From: Pipra filicauda
Lineage: Eukaryota > Chordata > Aves > Passeriformes > Pipridae
DNA length: 64,000 nt
Direction of reading: 5' to 3'
Assembly: GCF_003945595.2 (NCBI RefSeq)
Contig: NW_024104422.1
Coordinates: forward strand, 319,743 to 383,742
Shown: positions 50,901 through 64,000 of the stretch, piece by piece
Numbering within the stretch: the stretch's first letter is position 1
Layout of the letters: every line of letters begins with the position of its first letter
Notes under the pieces: generated by a model
Databases searched by the model: none
The model's input: the letters and a program-made list of their open reading frames with translations, nothing else
Told to the model about the DNA's origin: nothing
Program-made: the position numbers and the translations under genes

Positions 50901-52470
50901 AAGAGGGCAGCAAGGACCTACAATAGAGGCAATGAGTGAGGACCCTGAAAACAGTCTTTATAAGGGTATTTTGTACCCCCTGGTGCAGTAGTGCTATGAA
51001 CTACAGGTGTTTATGTGTTTGGAAGATATGATGTTGCTTTTCCTAGCAAAGAAACACATCAGAGGAAAGCAGATGCATGAAGTCTGTCTCCAAGAGGAAG
51101 AGGTACCACAGGACCTGATCCATCTAGAAAAACCACTGGAATCCAGGATCCACCCCTGTTGAAACAGGGAAGGCGATGGCAGCTGAAACACAAAGAATAT
51201 CCACCTTGTTTGTGACTCTGCTTCTGGGACAGCACATGCCCTTTAAAGTCTTACCCAATAAGCCTGAAAAAGCTGCAGTAGGAAATCACCCATCAGGAGA
51301 ATATGAGCAGAATGTGGTGACCCCTGGTGAAAGAAAAGACTCAGAAGCACTTTAACTGTTTTAATAGATAATAGTTTTGTAAGAAAGTCTTCCTTTTTTT
51401 TTCCACTGAAAACAGGCCACTATCAGAGATATAACACTGGGATAATTAAGCATTTGGTCCAATCCAGTATATAAATTCCTGCACAGTTTTGCCACTATCA
51501 CTTAGCCTGAAAATGTTGCACGGATTTCACATTTGGATTATGTGCTCTGACTTGGAAAGTATGGTGAGATGAACAATATTTGGTCCCTCCTTCATTCCAG
51601 TTGCAATGACAGCAACATTCCATATATCATGACATACAATTAAAATTAAATTAATGAAGTTGAATCAATATGATTTATAGCAAAACCAATCTATTTTCTA
51701 AAAGTCAAGAACACTCTTGATATTCTTAAAACAAAAAGTAATTAACATCATGATATTAAATCAGAGAACACTTCTCACCTCTAAGACTTTCATTATACAA
51801 ATTGATTGTTTATTGTGGTCTGTTACTCACGTTGTGTAAAAACATCATGTTTATGATAAAAATAATATTTTGTTCTTGTTTTTAGAACAGCACAATTAGT
51901 GAAATTAGTCCCACAGCTATGAAGATCTCTTTTTGCAAGTTTTTTTACAATAAAAATAAAAATCTGTCTTCTGCAAACTACCATGGTGACCTCTCCTGGT
52001 AGAAAAATATATAACCTCTAACCATAGAAAACTTAATCAGATTAATCCTCAAAGGAGGAAATACATCTGGCCCACTTTATAGTTTCGTTTTTATATCCTT
52101 AAAGATCTAGATGCCATTTACAAATCAAAACTGACACACGAACTACTAGATATCAAGAAAACATTACAGCCTCCTGCTGAATAAGCAAAAGCCTAATCAA
52201 GAGGCTTTGGCAACTTTTTAAAAATAATTTTGAAATAGAATCATCATAGAATCAGATAAAATTATTACCATATCTATTAGGGAATTAAAACATGTGATAA
52301 AAAGGAAGGATAAAATGTTACTTAAAAGTGACACGAAGAAGAAGGGATGAAGAAAATAGATGGATATAAGCATCCTTTACTGAAAACATAGTATTTCTGG
52401 TATAATTTTTTAAATTAAAAAATACTTTCCATGGAAACTGTATGTAAAAATACTCCTAAACATGTTTAGC

Positions 52471-53028
52471 TCCTGTGGGGCAGGTGATTCTCCCCCTCTT
52501 TTCCACTCTCATGAAACCCCACCTGGAGTCCTGTGTCCAGCTCTGGGGCCCTGAGCGTAGCAAGGGAAGAGAGCTGGTGGAGTGAGTCCAGAGGAGGGAC
52601 ACAAAGGTGATCAGAGGACTGGAGCACCTCTGCTGTGAGGAAAGGCTGGAAAAGTCAGGGCTGTTCATCCTGGAAAAGAGAAGACTGTGTGGAGACCTCA
52701 TGGCAGCCTTTCAGTATCTGATGGGAAGCCAGAGAGGGACTCTTCATCAGGAACTTTAGTGACAGGACAAGGGGGAATGGCTTCAAATTGAGAGTAGGCT
52801 TAGATTCGATATTAAGAAGAAATTCTTCCCTGTGAGGGTGGGGAGGTCCTGGCACAGGTTGCCCAGAGAAGCTGTGGATGTCCAATCTCTGGAAGTGTCC
52901 AGTGCCAGAGTGGATGGGGCTTGGAGCAACCTGGGATAGTGGGAGGTGTCCCTGCCCATGGCAGGAGGGTTAGAATGGGATGAGCTTTAAGGTCCCTTTC
53001 AACCCAAACCCTTCCATGATTCTATGCC
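52471..53028 (+). mobile_element. CR1 LINE, 3' end
   Basis: The fragment contains CACCTGGAGTCCTGTGTCCA, GCTCTGGGGCCC, GGACTGGAGCACCTCTGCTG, GGTTGCCCAGAGAAGCTGTG, TGGGATGAGCTTTAAGGTCC and the terminal CTTCCATGATTCTATG. It is the best-preserved CR1 3' end here and resembles younger avian subfamilies. Its orientation is opposite to the gene, in intron 2. Confidence 0.95.
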
Positions 53029-56000
53029 TTCAAGGTTTGCCTATGGTCATTCAAAAACTCTCTGCTAATACATCAGCAACTCTCTGAGAATAGCTCAAGA
53101 CATTTTATGCTTTGAACAACCACCCAACAATACTAAATATGAAAATATGTAAAGCTGTTGTGCAAAAGAAAGCAGAGTTTATCCCTCGGGAAGCCAACAT
53201 GTCCATGCAAGTTTGGTGACCTCCCAGAGAAGAAAGTGGCTGAAGCAGCATAACAGTGTGGTGTTAAATCTTAAAAAAATATTTTAGAGATCATTCATAG
53301 AACAAGGAGTGTAAAAGGAAGACTTACATACAAGTTACAAATATTAAAAGTCAAAAAGAACAGTTAAGCAAGCCAAATTTTTATACTGAAAGACATCATA
53401 AGCAATCAGCACGGATTTGATCGATCAGTTCAACTCACAGGGAGAATTTCAACAAGTGAAAGCAAAAAAGAAGTAAAATGGTTAGAACTCTGGGAGATAT
53501 GCTCAGTGGAAACAGAGTTGATCTATGACAGGGATCCAAGGTAATATTAAAAGTGCATATATTTATTTTAAGAACAAGTAGATAAAACCCAACTTTAGTA
53601 TTTAAGGGCTACTTTTTCCTTTTTAAATTATTTATTGCCAAATCATCTCTAAATTTATCAGTGAAGAGCTGAAGTATGAAATTACTTCAAGCAGGCAGGG
53701 TTTCTAGTTAATTCTTAATTTCTCAGAATATGCATTTTGACAGAATTTTATGTTACAAAAAGACAACAAACAAGCAACAGGTAAAGACAAAAAGAAAACT
53801 GTCAGGTTTTTGCCTTCTTCAAGATGAACACTGTTCAAGAGTCAAATTCCTGTCAGAAAAGCACAGGCAGATGCAGCTCTGCAGATTGGGCAGGAATGGC
53901 AAATTCATCCTGAATTCAGTCACATGGAATTTAAGGAGCACTTATGAAAACCTTTGGGCAGGAAGCAGATAAACACAAAGGAGTCAATTCTATCAAAGAC
54001 AGTGAACAGTGTTGGCTCAAGACTGAGTGTAGGAAATCCCACAATCATTGTCCTTGACTTCTGTTTGGAAAGAGTTATTAAAAAGGCAAGTCAACTCTGT
54101 CAAATATCTCCATCTGTACCAAAAGTTCATGGAGACTAATTAAATAGGGAGAAAAAAAGACTGCTAAACACTGTCTTGGAGGGCCTTCTTGCTATGATAT
54201 TGTCTCCCTGGTATATTCCCATAGCTTGTCTGAATGATGATAGGTTTCATACTGACAAGAAATTACCTTAGAGCACCCAGATGACTTAAGAACATTAATA
54301 TAATTAAGTCTTTGAAACACAAAGACTTTAGTGGCTTAGGACTCATCTATAGCCACATCTGTTACTAATGTCCCATATCTACTCCAGTGACACATAGTAT
54401 CCAAAATTGTATTTGTCACACCATCTCACCCACTCCAAGAAAATACAAAAAACGTTTGAATGTCTTCAAGTAGTGAATGCTATCCTTCTTGCCAGGCCCT
54501 ACCAACTTTCAACATGACACTTTTGAAGTTGATCCTTCCCAAGTGTTAATCTGCCTCAATATAATGAAATTGGAGTTTTTTCACAAGTGGGAAAATAATA
54601 CAATCATCACATACTAGTATTTATTTGCTCCTGACACACTACCAGGGCTATACAAAGAATTGCATGGTCCTTCAACCAGGATAGAAACAAATCAAATTAA
54701 TCTTGAACTTGATCCAATAGATGCTTTGGCCCAATTTTCTTTCTCACTATACTGGCAGTCTCCACTGTTCTCACTTGCAAGAGAGAAGAGTGGCATAGAA
54801 GACAGGATACATAGGGATGTGTTTTCACATTTTGGTGAGAGAAACTCTGGTTACATGAACAGTCAGCTAGATCAGAGTAATGATCTAGTAAAGGGCACAA
54901 AAATCTCCACCTTTCTGTCAGGTGACCTCTCTCCTGGGTAAAATGGGAGACCCAGTTTGAAATTCCTTCAGGTAAAGGTGGGGAGAAGTGTCCCAAGCAG
55001 GAATCTAACCATTTAGCAACAAGAAACCTCACAACTCTGTTCACAAAGAACTCATTTATTTCAAACCAAACTAAGTTTTAAAGACAAATGCTTTCTAGAC
55101 AAGTGAATCTACAGTAGCCAGCAGAACAGCCAACCTCCACGCTGGCCATTTCTAGGAAGGAAACTAAGGGAAGAGCAGGAGGAAAATAAACTCCAGAGAA
55201 GTATCCTCCAGGCTGGTGGAAGAAATTGTTCCAGTGCTGCCACTGGCTATGCACAATTCATTTGTCAGGTGATAACATCACTTAAAAATAGCTGGCAATG
55301 CTATGTGGGCACTATGTGAGCCACACATCTGTCTTCATCTGGTTATTTTTTGTCCAGCAACATGTGCCTGCACATGCACATTCCATCTGCACGGAACCCG
55401 TCGGCGCAGCACTGAACCCTTGCCAGGACTGCTGTTTCAGGTGGTGGTTGTGCTGACCTGCCATCATGACATCTCAGTGAGTGTAAGAACATCACAGAAT
55501 ACTGCACTTTGTTTGACACTGAGTGTGGCTTAAAGGCCAAGCAACATTTGTTACAGGGTTAACATTAATCGAAATCTCAAAATAACCCAGGGATCCTAAT
55601 GATGGCTCAGTCAGTCGCACGCAAAAGCTGCATATGCTAATGTAGTCTAAGCCATAGAAAACAAATAAATAACTGTTATTTTCAAAGCAGATGGAAAACC
55701 AAATACCAAAACACATTAAAAGTCACCACTTAGCAAAAAAACCTGCAATGAGAATACTGAGATTATCACACGCCGAGATCAAAGGATTTGAGTGGCTAAA
55801 ATATTGATATCGTGAGCAACTGTTTAAAAGTGATTTCTTCCATTTTTATCAAGGATGTTTCATCTCCATTTCTAACTCAAATATGAAGAAGGGTAGGGAG
55901 GAGCAGAGGAGGAACATTGTCTAGAGTCTGGTCTAGTTAATTGTACTTTTATTTCCCACCTCCTTCAAATTAACACTTAAAAACATTGTATGGTATTGTT

Positions 56001-56836
56001 TCCACTAAGTATTGTTTATAGATAGCTGCTGGATGTGTTTTCATACTTTTTAAGAGATGTAATAGCTCAGGGGTCAGTTACATTTCATCTGTAAATCAGC
56101 CACACAATCAGTTGAGAAAAAAACTATTCCCTGGCTACTGTGAAAAGAAGCAACAACCTTTCTATACCTCCAAGTGAGGAGGTTTTTCTATCACACCACC
56201 TATTGTTTAAATAACTACTTAATATCCCACTAAGAAGAATAGGAAATTAGATAGGTAACACAATGTTTTTGGAAAATACCAAGCACAAAACTGCTCCAAA
56301 ACCCAAGATCCAAGTGGATTGGTAACAGCCACCACAGTTAACAAGCACTTCAAAGCCAAATCAGTGGTGCACAGAAGTGTGATAGAAGCTCTTCCTTCCT
56401 GTTCTATTTATTAGCAAACCAGGCTGACAGAAGTCACTTACCCCCAAGATTCAGATACTTCTGGAAAGCATGGTTCTTGGACAATTTTTTACCATAAGAC
56501 TTAGAAAATATATGTTTTAAAAATCCATTCCTATAGAATATCCCGTTCCATGTTGCATGAGACTGATGAGCACCAATTGTCCACTATAACAGCTACACCT
56601 TAGGAAAAACAAGTATATAAAAACAGCTAATCTAAAAAGTACCCTCATAGTTAAAAGATTTAGAAAATCATCATCCCCATTAAACTATGAATTTCCTTTA
56701 ATGAAATCAGGCACTATTTAAAATGCCCTGGTAACATGCTTTGCATGAGGTTTTTTAACAGTTGCCTCCCTTGTTCACCCAAAGCAATCTAGATTTAGCC
56801 AGACTGATTAGTCTTTCCCAAAAAAAGTTCACTTAC

Positions 56837-56927
56837 CATCCAGAAAAGGGTTCCAGTGGCAAATTCAGAATAATGCTCTATAGTAGACAGTACACTGAAT
56901 ATTAAACATATCAGCACCAAGAGAAAT
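56837..56927 (-). CDS. KCNQ1: KCNQ1 exon 2: S1 end, S1-S2 loop, start of S2
   Basis: This 91-bp exon has the same length as human exon 2. The acceptor (ttttacag) lies just above 56927 and the donor (gtaagt) just below 56837. The first base completes a codon begun in exon 1. The next 30 codons correspond to human residues 130-159 and read [14 protein letters not shown], then [16 protein letters not shown]. The hydrophobic stretch is the second half of S1. The extracellular loop differs from human at several positions (HYSEFA for QYAALA), while TGTLFWM, which enters S2, is conserved. The neighbouring introns are the longest fully seen one (intron 2) and the incomplete intron 1. Confidence 0.97.
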
Positions 56928-57159
56928 CTGTAAAAAGAAAATAGTGTTTAGTGACTTGTCAAGTTGAACTGTAAATTTAGATCTAGTTTTATCTTGCATT
57001 CACATAACTTTTTGCACCACAAGTACTTTGTGTTTAATCAGTTAATTCTTCCTAGTCAAGTGAGTACCATCATTTTGCACTCATTAACTTTTAAGAAACG
57101 TGGAATAAATAAAAAAATGTATACACACAGATATAAAGGAGCATACAAAAAGGTATAAT

Positions 57160-57320
57160 ATAGAATCCTAGAATCATTTAGGTTGGAAACAGCCTCTAAG
57201 ATCATTGAGTCCAAACATCAACCTAACACTTTCACGGCCACCAGGTGCCACATCTACATGTTTTTTGAACACTTTCAGGGATGGTGATTCCACCACATCC
57301 CTGAGCAGCCTGTTCCACTT
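57160..57320 (-). mobile_element. CR1 LINE, short 3' fragment
   Basis: ATAGAATCCTAGAATCATTT is followed by AGGTTGGAAACAGCCTCTAA and GATCATTGAGTCCAAACATC. This is a recognisable CR1 3' UTR of a different subfamily from the copies at 14543 and 52471. It ends near GCAGCCTGTTCCACT. Confidence 0.92.
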
Positions 57321-58539
57321 ATTTACTCACTGATGCATTTTGTATGTATATATCTGTATATATAGAGAGACAGAGCTACCAACAGAGATGCAGGTTTAGC
57401 CTTTGCAAAGAACTACTTGCATATGGAACACCCAGAATACGTGTTTCCTTCTGGAGGGCAGACTGAGCCAATATTCTTTATGCAGCACATTTAAACCATG
57501 ACTAGAACCAGGAAAACTGGGGGAACACTAATTTCTGTGGGCACACAAGGGCCCTTCAGCTTTCCTTTTCCTCTTGTAGGAGTGCTGAAGAGTTTTAGAC
57601 TGCCTTGGGATCCCCAGGAACACAGAACAGAGGATGATGAACACTGAAAACAATTCTCATCCCCATAACTGGCACTCTTGGTCTGGTCATTCACACACTG
57701 CAAGCAAATTGCAAGTACATGCTAACATAGACAATGCTGACTTGTTCAAGCCTAAAATTGGATTTGAAGTTATAAAAAACCCCAACTGCTTCCATTCCTA
57801 TGGCTCTGGCAGGACTCTAACACTGTTATTCAAAAGCTGAGATTTGAGAAGATCATGGCCACCATTAATTACTATATTTCTTCAGCAGTAGTTAGAGTTC
57901 TACATGTACAACTGTCTCTGAACCAAGTTTGTGTTTCTTCAGTATTTGCCTATCCTGATCCACACTATTAACATGGATTATCCAAGTTCCTAATCAACTG
58001 ACTGAGTGCTTTTTAGCAGCACCCAATGGACAGTGGGGTATTTCTAGTTCTTTTTGAGTTGAAGGCAGGAGGAGAGTATCTGATAGCTGGTTATGTAATT
58101 GCTCCATCTGATATCTGCTATTGTGCACTCTTGTACTTAAATGGTATAATCTGATTCATATGGGAGGATTCAAATATGTTTTGGAAAACATTCTTTTCTT
58201 GTGCACTCAAGAGGCTCTAAAAGGCTTATTTGTATGATAATTCATGTATGAATTTAATTGTAGTTAATATTAAAAGGTAGAAGAGATATAAGACACAAAT
58301 ACAGGATTTATAAAACAGTAGTAAACATAAGTGTACTGTTATCAAGTATTTGTAACTGCAAAGCTGAAGGAATATTTATGGCAATCTAGGATCTATGTAT
58401 TTAAACCCCAGCCAGAGAGGCATATTCAGCATATGACCCTTTTTAATAAAATTTGAGAATCAGTCATTACCTGAAGCAAAACTATACATTTTAGCAGACT
58501 AAAGAGTACGAATGAGTCTTTAGTTCAACAGTGTGAAGC

Positions 58540-59480
58540 TGAGTTAGCCCTTTATATTTAGTGTTTCCCAAGGCACTCGAGCATGGCCAGCAGGCTGAGT
58601 AAGTCAGCTCAGTGAGGCTGTGCTGGGAGGGCTGGGACAGGCAGGGACACTGGGGAGCGACTCTGGCAGAGAGTCCCCAGGATGGGGCCAGGTCTGGAGC
58701 ACAGGGCCTGCATGGGAAGGCCAACAGCACTGCCCATGATGCAGGAGCAGCCTTTCTCTCTGCCAAGGAAAATGACCCACAGGAGCGGTCCCAAGGAGAG
58801 CAGCCCTCAGCCCATTGCCCCCTGCCCTTCCACAGTGGGGCAACTTCCACTCCACAACCTCAATTTGGGGAAAACCAGGCATGTCCCCCCTCTCAGGGTG
58901 TGGACCAAGCCATGAAAGCATAACGGGCTCCTGGTGTCACCAGTAATCTCAGTGAAGGCACTTCCAGGCTGTTCGAAGAACTCCAGCAGTGGTGGGAGAC
59001 TGCCACAAGAATTTCCGTGTCCCTTCCTGCTCAGTAGGGGTTTCTGGCAGCTACAGTCAGATGGGTGAGAGTTGGAGAGGAGAAAGGGGACACAGAGGAG
59101 GAGGAGCAGGGTGGGGTGAACTACAAAGCACAAACAAGCCGGTCTGTTCCGAGCTGCAGCAGCCCTGCAGCCCATCCCAGACAACCCATCCCCATACAAG
59201 ATGATGGTTTTGGATGCTCTGGAGAGTTAGCCACTGCCATAATGTCTCACCACGGCTGAGGTCCCTCCAAGCAAAAGGAAGCAATGGTTGACCCTGCAAG
59301 GCAGCCATCCCCTCTCCCCATCAGCTTGGGCTCAGCTCCCTCAGGAAGCCCACCTTGCCTCAGTCAATATCTACCTGTAAGGCTGAGCATGCTGGGCTCT
59401 TGTCCACTGCCAGAACTGGGACAGGGGTGTCACCTGGATGACAGCTATTACTTCTCTTGCATCAGATGCTGTTCAGGAAT
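58540..59480. other. GC-richer block in intron 1, nothing recognised
   Basis: About 0.95 kb is clearly GC-richer than its flanks and has long open frames on both strands at once. That pattern is expected for GC-rich non-coding DNA, because AT-rich stop codons are rare there. Translations are Pro/Ser/Cys-rich without any domain I know. CpG dinucleotides are few, so it does not look like a CpG-island promoter. It could be an unidentified LTR or other old repeat, or a regulatory region. Confidence 0.5.
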
Positions 59481-62400
59481 GATAAAGCACCCAGCAGAAG
59501 CTTTGTACATTCACTAGAAAACATGATCATCTCACCTGAGTTTTCTTCCCCTCCACCTTTAGCTACTTTCTCCATTTCTCTCCATCACACAGTTCAATTT
59601 CTTAAGTGTTCTCTACCTTCATAGGTTTCTGACACCTATTTGCACTTTAAAAAGTTCTCTATCAATTATTTACTGTTACAGTACAATTACTGTGTAGTTA
59701 CTGAAGAATTAGTCAAAGTACTCATACTTTATTGATACATCTTAATGATTTCTTCATTAATGGCAAATATCCAGGGCTGAAATGTCTTTAGAAAAAATAA
59801 GGCTGAATGAGGAAAGAGATCCAGGTAATACAACTTAGTCAAGTTCTTTTAGCACGGGGTAGATCTCAGCCCTGTTCTCAAGATTTACTAGTTACACTGC
59901 CCATCACCCAGTCCTGCTGCTTTGTTCATGTCAACGTACACAAGTTGTCAAGCATATTATTCACGAGGTTTACTTCCATTCCAAATGTTTATCTGTTTGA
60001 AAGTGGTGGTATGTTATAGGGGGCACAGAGATCTATCACAAAAACCCTAACTTTGCCTCAATGAGCTGCTACACTGACCAAAGATAAGCCAGGCAGCAGA
60101 GGGGGCAGAAGTCCAGCATTACTAGAGAGTGATACTTTAAAAAATGAAAAACAGAGCAAAGTCTTCAGGAGAGACACTGAAACACAAGCCAGTCTTTGTC
60201 AAATGAAAAAGAGCAAGTTGGTAAGGAGTTTACAGAATAAGGGTGTTGCCAGCATCCAACACCAGAATAGTCTAGGCATGGGAATATGCAAAACTTTAGC
60301 TTTTCCTTAACACAGTAGGACTGTTTTCCATGTAAAGTAAATGCAGATATAAAAGTAAGGTAAAGCAGGGTCATAAGAGTCTCTTTTTCTTTATACATTT
60401 AATGAGATCAGTACATTAGTACACAGAAGCCCTTGCAGGCACTGGGTACCCCAGTCTGTTGGATGCTGTGCTCCATCAGCTCTTTATCCAAACATCTTTT
60501 ACTTCCAATTAGCAATCCCAGTGATGGGTAAATGGAGAATGACACAAAATGGTGAACAGACTTATCCACACATCAGGGCAGTGCTAAAAGCACACAGAAC
60601 TTGGTTCTCTTTCAGTTCAGACCACGCTTCAGTCAATAGTCAAAAGAACACAGAAACCTGTCTGGTCCCTAAAATCAGCATATCAAACAACTCAAGCAAA
60701 AATGGACCAAGCACTTCTTGAAACTAGTCAGTCTGTTGCTTCTCATCTTTTTTTATGAAATTGTTGTTCTATTCCTGCCATTACTGCAGATCTTATTTCT
60801 AGGCAAAATGCATGTACAAAGGTATGGTAACTCCCTCCGAGTACAGCCCTTTCATTTCTTCCAGATCCCTGCCATTTCAGCTACCTCCTTTCAAAATACC
60901 TTTGTCTTCTTTTACTGCCCTCACTAGTAATAAATAAAAATCCAAGGGTTATTCCCATTCTAAATATTGTCTATCAAGATACTGAGAATGACAGTGCACT
61001 TTACACCTTTTCCACTCTAAGATAAGCAAAGAGAAGAACTGGATATCCCTACACACCCTGAAGATACTATCACTACATCTTCAATAATGACATTTCCTAT
61101 TAGGCCTCAGGAAAAGTAACAAAATTTGTAAACATCAAAAAGAAAAAAAAAAAAAAGAGGTTTACAAAAAATTTGAGAAAAAAATGTCGCAAAGTGCCAA
61201 GATGTAGGTGCATAAGGATGTGTAAGGGAGGACAACTGGTGCCACTTTTTTGCTAAGGGACCCAGAACCGTGAAAATGCTGCTAATACAGCCTGCAGGTC
61301 TTGTAACTTCTCGCTAATTGTTGCTTCTCTCCTATTTTTATGTATTAAGACACTCTCTCCTTTTCCATTTCCAAAACACACATTAAAACCATCCAAAGAC
61401 CCTTTAAATTCACTTATTTTACAGCACTATATCTTCTGGCCAGCGAGTGTCACTCCTTCCCAACAAATAACAAAGGCAGATCACATGAACAGAGTAAGTT
61501 GCAGTGGGGACAAAGTCAAAGTCTATCACAGATTAATCACAGATTAATCAAAAACAGCAACAACAACAGAAGAACCAAACCAAATCAAACCAAACCACAT
61601 AATAAACAAACAAATAAACAATGTAAAAAGACTCCCCATGAGAACATAAAGAAAACAAGCTCAGTTCAAAGGCAGTTCACCTAGTCAACCAGTAAGCCAT
61701 GAACTGATAGTGAAGATGTTGTCCCAGTAATCTGTAATCACAGAAAAGCTCTGGCATAAAAACTATAGGTTTAGAAAAGAAGACTGCAATAATTTGTATG
61801 GAAATAGAGACATATGCTGCAGATACTGATCTGTTGCACAGCTCAGCAGAGAACTGCAGTGGCAGCATTCCTGCATGTAGTCTGTCAGCAGAGGAAAATG
61901 TGTTTTATTAAAGAAAAAAGCTCTCTTTTTGAGTCTATCTTGGCTGAAAGATACAGCCATTAAATGCCCTCAGTTGTAAATTCTAAAACAATCTCGGTGA
62001 TTTTTCACTTTTATGTGATGAGAACACCATATTCCTTTTCCAGCTAGGCAAATTCTGTGGAGAGAAAAATTGTGTTAATAGACACTAAAACTGCTAATAA
62101 TTACTCAGACAAGGCCCTGTGGGCTCTGATCTCATTCTGTCCCAGTCCCCCAGTATTTGATCTAGCTAGAATAAAGCGAGTGCATGAATGCTGCCATGTC
62201 TTGGAGCAACATGTGCCCAGGGAGCAGTTCAGCAAACCTGCAGTTCAATAGCTGTGCAATCTGGTTGGATGTTGAACAAGATTTTCTGTATTTTATTCTT
62301 TCCATGAATAACATGAAAAAAAATATTTGTTTAGCTGGCATATACAGCATTACCCATTACACAGAAGATCCAAAATACAGAAACACATTTTTTTTCCTAC

Positions 62401-63831
62401 TGCATGTAACTGCAGTAAAAAGCTGTCTCTTCAATGCTACAAACAGACAAACCAACACCCTCAGTTCTACTGTGCAGGCATGCACTTAAACATGATAATT
62501 TTCTGTTGGCTTCCTCCAAAAGAACTTTACCATCCTTTTTGAGTCCTAGAAGACAGTGCAAGAAGTGCTTTCAACTAAGGCCTTCCCAATACCAAGGGCT
62601 CTTTTTTTGATAACAGCTCCCCCAAATGCTGGAAATCTCCCCCACTAGTGATGCTTTACATTTGAAACATACCTAGTCTTCCTTTTGTCCATGGAACCCC
62701 AAACAGAAGACCTAGACCTGCACTAATAATCTTGCTGTGCAGTCTGGGGCCTGTTGCAGTCTGTGATCTCCATGAGGACAGAAGTGAGAGGGAATGGCAA
62801 GAATCTAATTACTACTCCTCACAACTAACATGAAAGCAGATCTTCCCATCTCCCACATGAAGTATTGAGAAACTGAACTTGAAATAGATAAGGGATAGTT
62901 TCTGGTATTATCGGCCAGAGTCAGACAGAAATGAGATGGCAAAAGTAACAGCAGCATTTTAAGGTAGATACAAAAAAATACACAAATCCCCAAATGGTAC
63001 TGTTTCAAGCAGTTATCTTATGGTATATGATCCCTTAACACAGGTAGCAGTTCATGGGTGGACACAACCTCAGTGTGAAGAAGCTGGGACCGCTCTCCCC
63101 TCTCTCACTGGATATTTGTGTCCTGGAGGGGGAGGCAGAACAGGGCCACGGCTGAGACCCTTGAGGTGCCATTCTGGACCCCTGGTTCACACAGCAGCCC
63201 CATAGACAGGTTTTAGCCACTGCTGGCAATGCCCCTTGTGTGCACTTAGAGCAGTTTATACTCTCAGTGCTCAGCACAGGCTGTTGGAAAGAAGCCACGG
63301 GGTTGAGCTGGGTGAGTAAGTGGTATCTGTGTTATGACAGAAGTGCTGGAGACAAGTAGCGGAAACAAAGGTTAAGTCCTCCCTGTACCCCAAGTAAATC
63401 CATTGCCACAGAAACAAACAACCCTTTAGCACCTGCCTCCCTACTGGAGTGGAAGATCATTTCTTTCTCCCTCTGATATCTTTAAATCACACTGCCTTCA
63501 TATCTTTTTCAAGGCTACAGACTCTGTCACTGAGCCACGCACCAGAATGCAGGTTAGTTTTGACAAGTCTAACCTCAAAGATAAACAGTTTAATTAATTG
63601 CCAACTGATCTGCAGAATCCAACAAGCTATGGCTCTCTTGCCTCTCAGGCAATCAGAAAACCTCCTTGTGGATTGCTCCTAACAGCCTCTGGAATGCTAA
63701 ACATAGCTCTAACCAGTGACCTTTTTAAACATACTGAGGAAAAAACCTTGGGTGAGGGCCAAATTCCCTGTAAAGAGCAGAACAATAGCTCAGTACATGG
63801 CACAACATGCAAACCTTTAGACTCACCACTA

Positions 63832-63876
63832 AATCACAGAATATGCTGAGTTGGAAGGGACCCACAAGGATCAATA
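63832..63876 (-). mobile_element. CR1 LINE, very short 3' fragment
   Basis: ATCACAGAATATGCTGAGTT is followed by GGAAGGGACCCACAAGGATC, the 3' terminus of a CR1. Similarity fades right after this string. Confidence 0.85.
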
Positions 63877-64000
63877 GCACTCAGTTTGTCTCAAGGTCTC
63901 ACTTCAGTTTTGGTTTGAGAAACAAGCTGTCCCTCCTAAATGCAACAGCCAAGTCTACCAGTGTTAACTTGCCAACAAGTGACAAACAGATCCTGGGTCT

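Larger units (their letters stand above)
41892..56836 (-). other. KCNQ1 intron 2 (14.9 kb)
   Basis: This is the largest intron seen in full. It holds the 2.7-kb decayed CR1 at about 42327-44995 and a CR1 3' end at 52471-53028. The remainder, including 45000-52470 and 53030-56836, is AT-rich single-copy-looking sequence in which I recognise no gene, RNA or named repeat. Confidence 0.9.
56928..64000 (-). other. KCNQ1 intron 1, 3' part (7.1 kb)
   Basis: This is non-coding sequence upstream of exon 2 in gene direction. It contains two CR1 3'-end fragments (57160-57320 and 63832-63876), a GC-richer block at about 58540-59480, and A-rich stretches near 61141-61156 and 61550-61622. No convincing exon, promoter or alternative first exon was recognised. 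Short open frames here lack splice or similarity support. Confidence 0.85.

Noticed and set aside
52240..52265. AGAATCATCATAGAATCAG, resembling a CR1 3' terminus.
   Set aside because: It is not followed by any CR1 3' UTR sequence, so probably chance or too short to tell.
58491..59308. Overlapping open frames of 60-130 codons on both strands.
   Set aside because: They coexist in many frames of a GC-rich block, are Pro/Ser/Cys-rich, and have no recognisable domain, splice context or Kozak support. They are best explained by low stop frequency.
61499..61684. Asn/Gln/Lys-rich 61-codon frame.
   Set aside because: It is a translation of an A- and CAAA-rich low-complexity tract.

Overview
The window reads as intronic DNA from a bird, with one protein-coding gene on the minus strand. 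Nine exons of the voltage-gated potassium channel KCNQ1 (Kv7.1) lie at 18105-56927. They correspond to exons 2-10 of the 16-exon human gene. All have GT-AG boundaries and all join in frame. Seven of the nine have exactly the human exon length as I remember it (91, 127, 79, 97, 141, 111 and 96 bp). Exons 9 and 10 are 6 and 21 bp longer. Exon 1 must lie beyond position 64000. Exons 11-16 must lie before position 1, because I found nothing resembling exon 11 in the first 18 kb.

A bird is suggested by four things: CR1 LINE copies are the main transposon class, their 3' ends carry the ATTCTATGATTCT type of tail, there is an avian-style solo LTR, and the introns are compact. The exact bird lineage cannot be told from the sequence.

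Layout from low to high coordinates, which is 3' to 5' for the gene. 1-18104 is part of intron 10. It holds an (AAT)n microsatellite, an ancient MIR SINE (about 5890-6060), an RTE-like LINE 3' end (about 6460-7176), a 446-bp solo LTR with a perfect 6-bp target duplication (7232-7677), a pair of about 240-bp direct repeats flanking an AT-rich periodic tract (8979-10630), and a CR1 (14543-14957). 18105-21850 holds exons 10, 9, 8 and 7 close together, with a CR1 in intron 7. Intron 6 (21851-28742) has a GC-richer block of unknown origin. Exons 6, 5, 4 and 3 follow at 28743, 33446, 36354 and 41765. Intron 2 (41892-56836) carries a 2.7-kb decayed CR1 with endonuclease and reverse-transcriptase remnants and a CR1 3' end. 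Exon 2 is at 56837-56927. The rest is the 3' part of intron 1, with two CR1 fragments and a GC-rich block.

The exons encode the second half of S1 through S6, the selectivity filter, the calmodulin-binding helix A and most of the helix A-B linker. The transmembrane core is nearly identical to the human protein as I remember it. Differences sit in the pore turret, where the human N-glycosylation sequon is missing, and in the cytoplasmic helix A-B linker, which is longer and diverged. I saw no second gene, no tRNA or rRNA, no CRISPR array and no clear novel system. The points most worth checking are the RTE-like insertion, the solo LTR, the duplicated repeat array, the missing turret sequon and the unexpectedly long intron 10.
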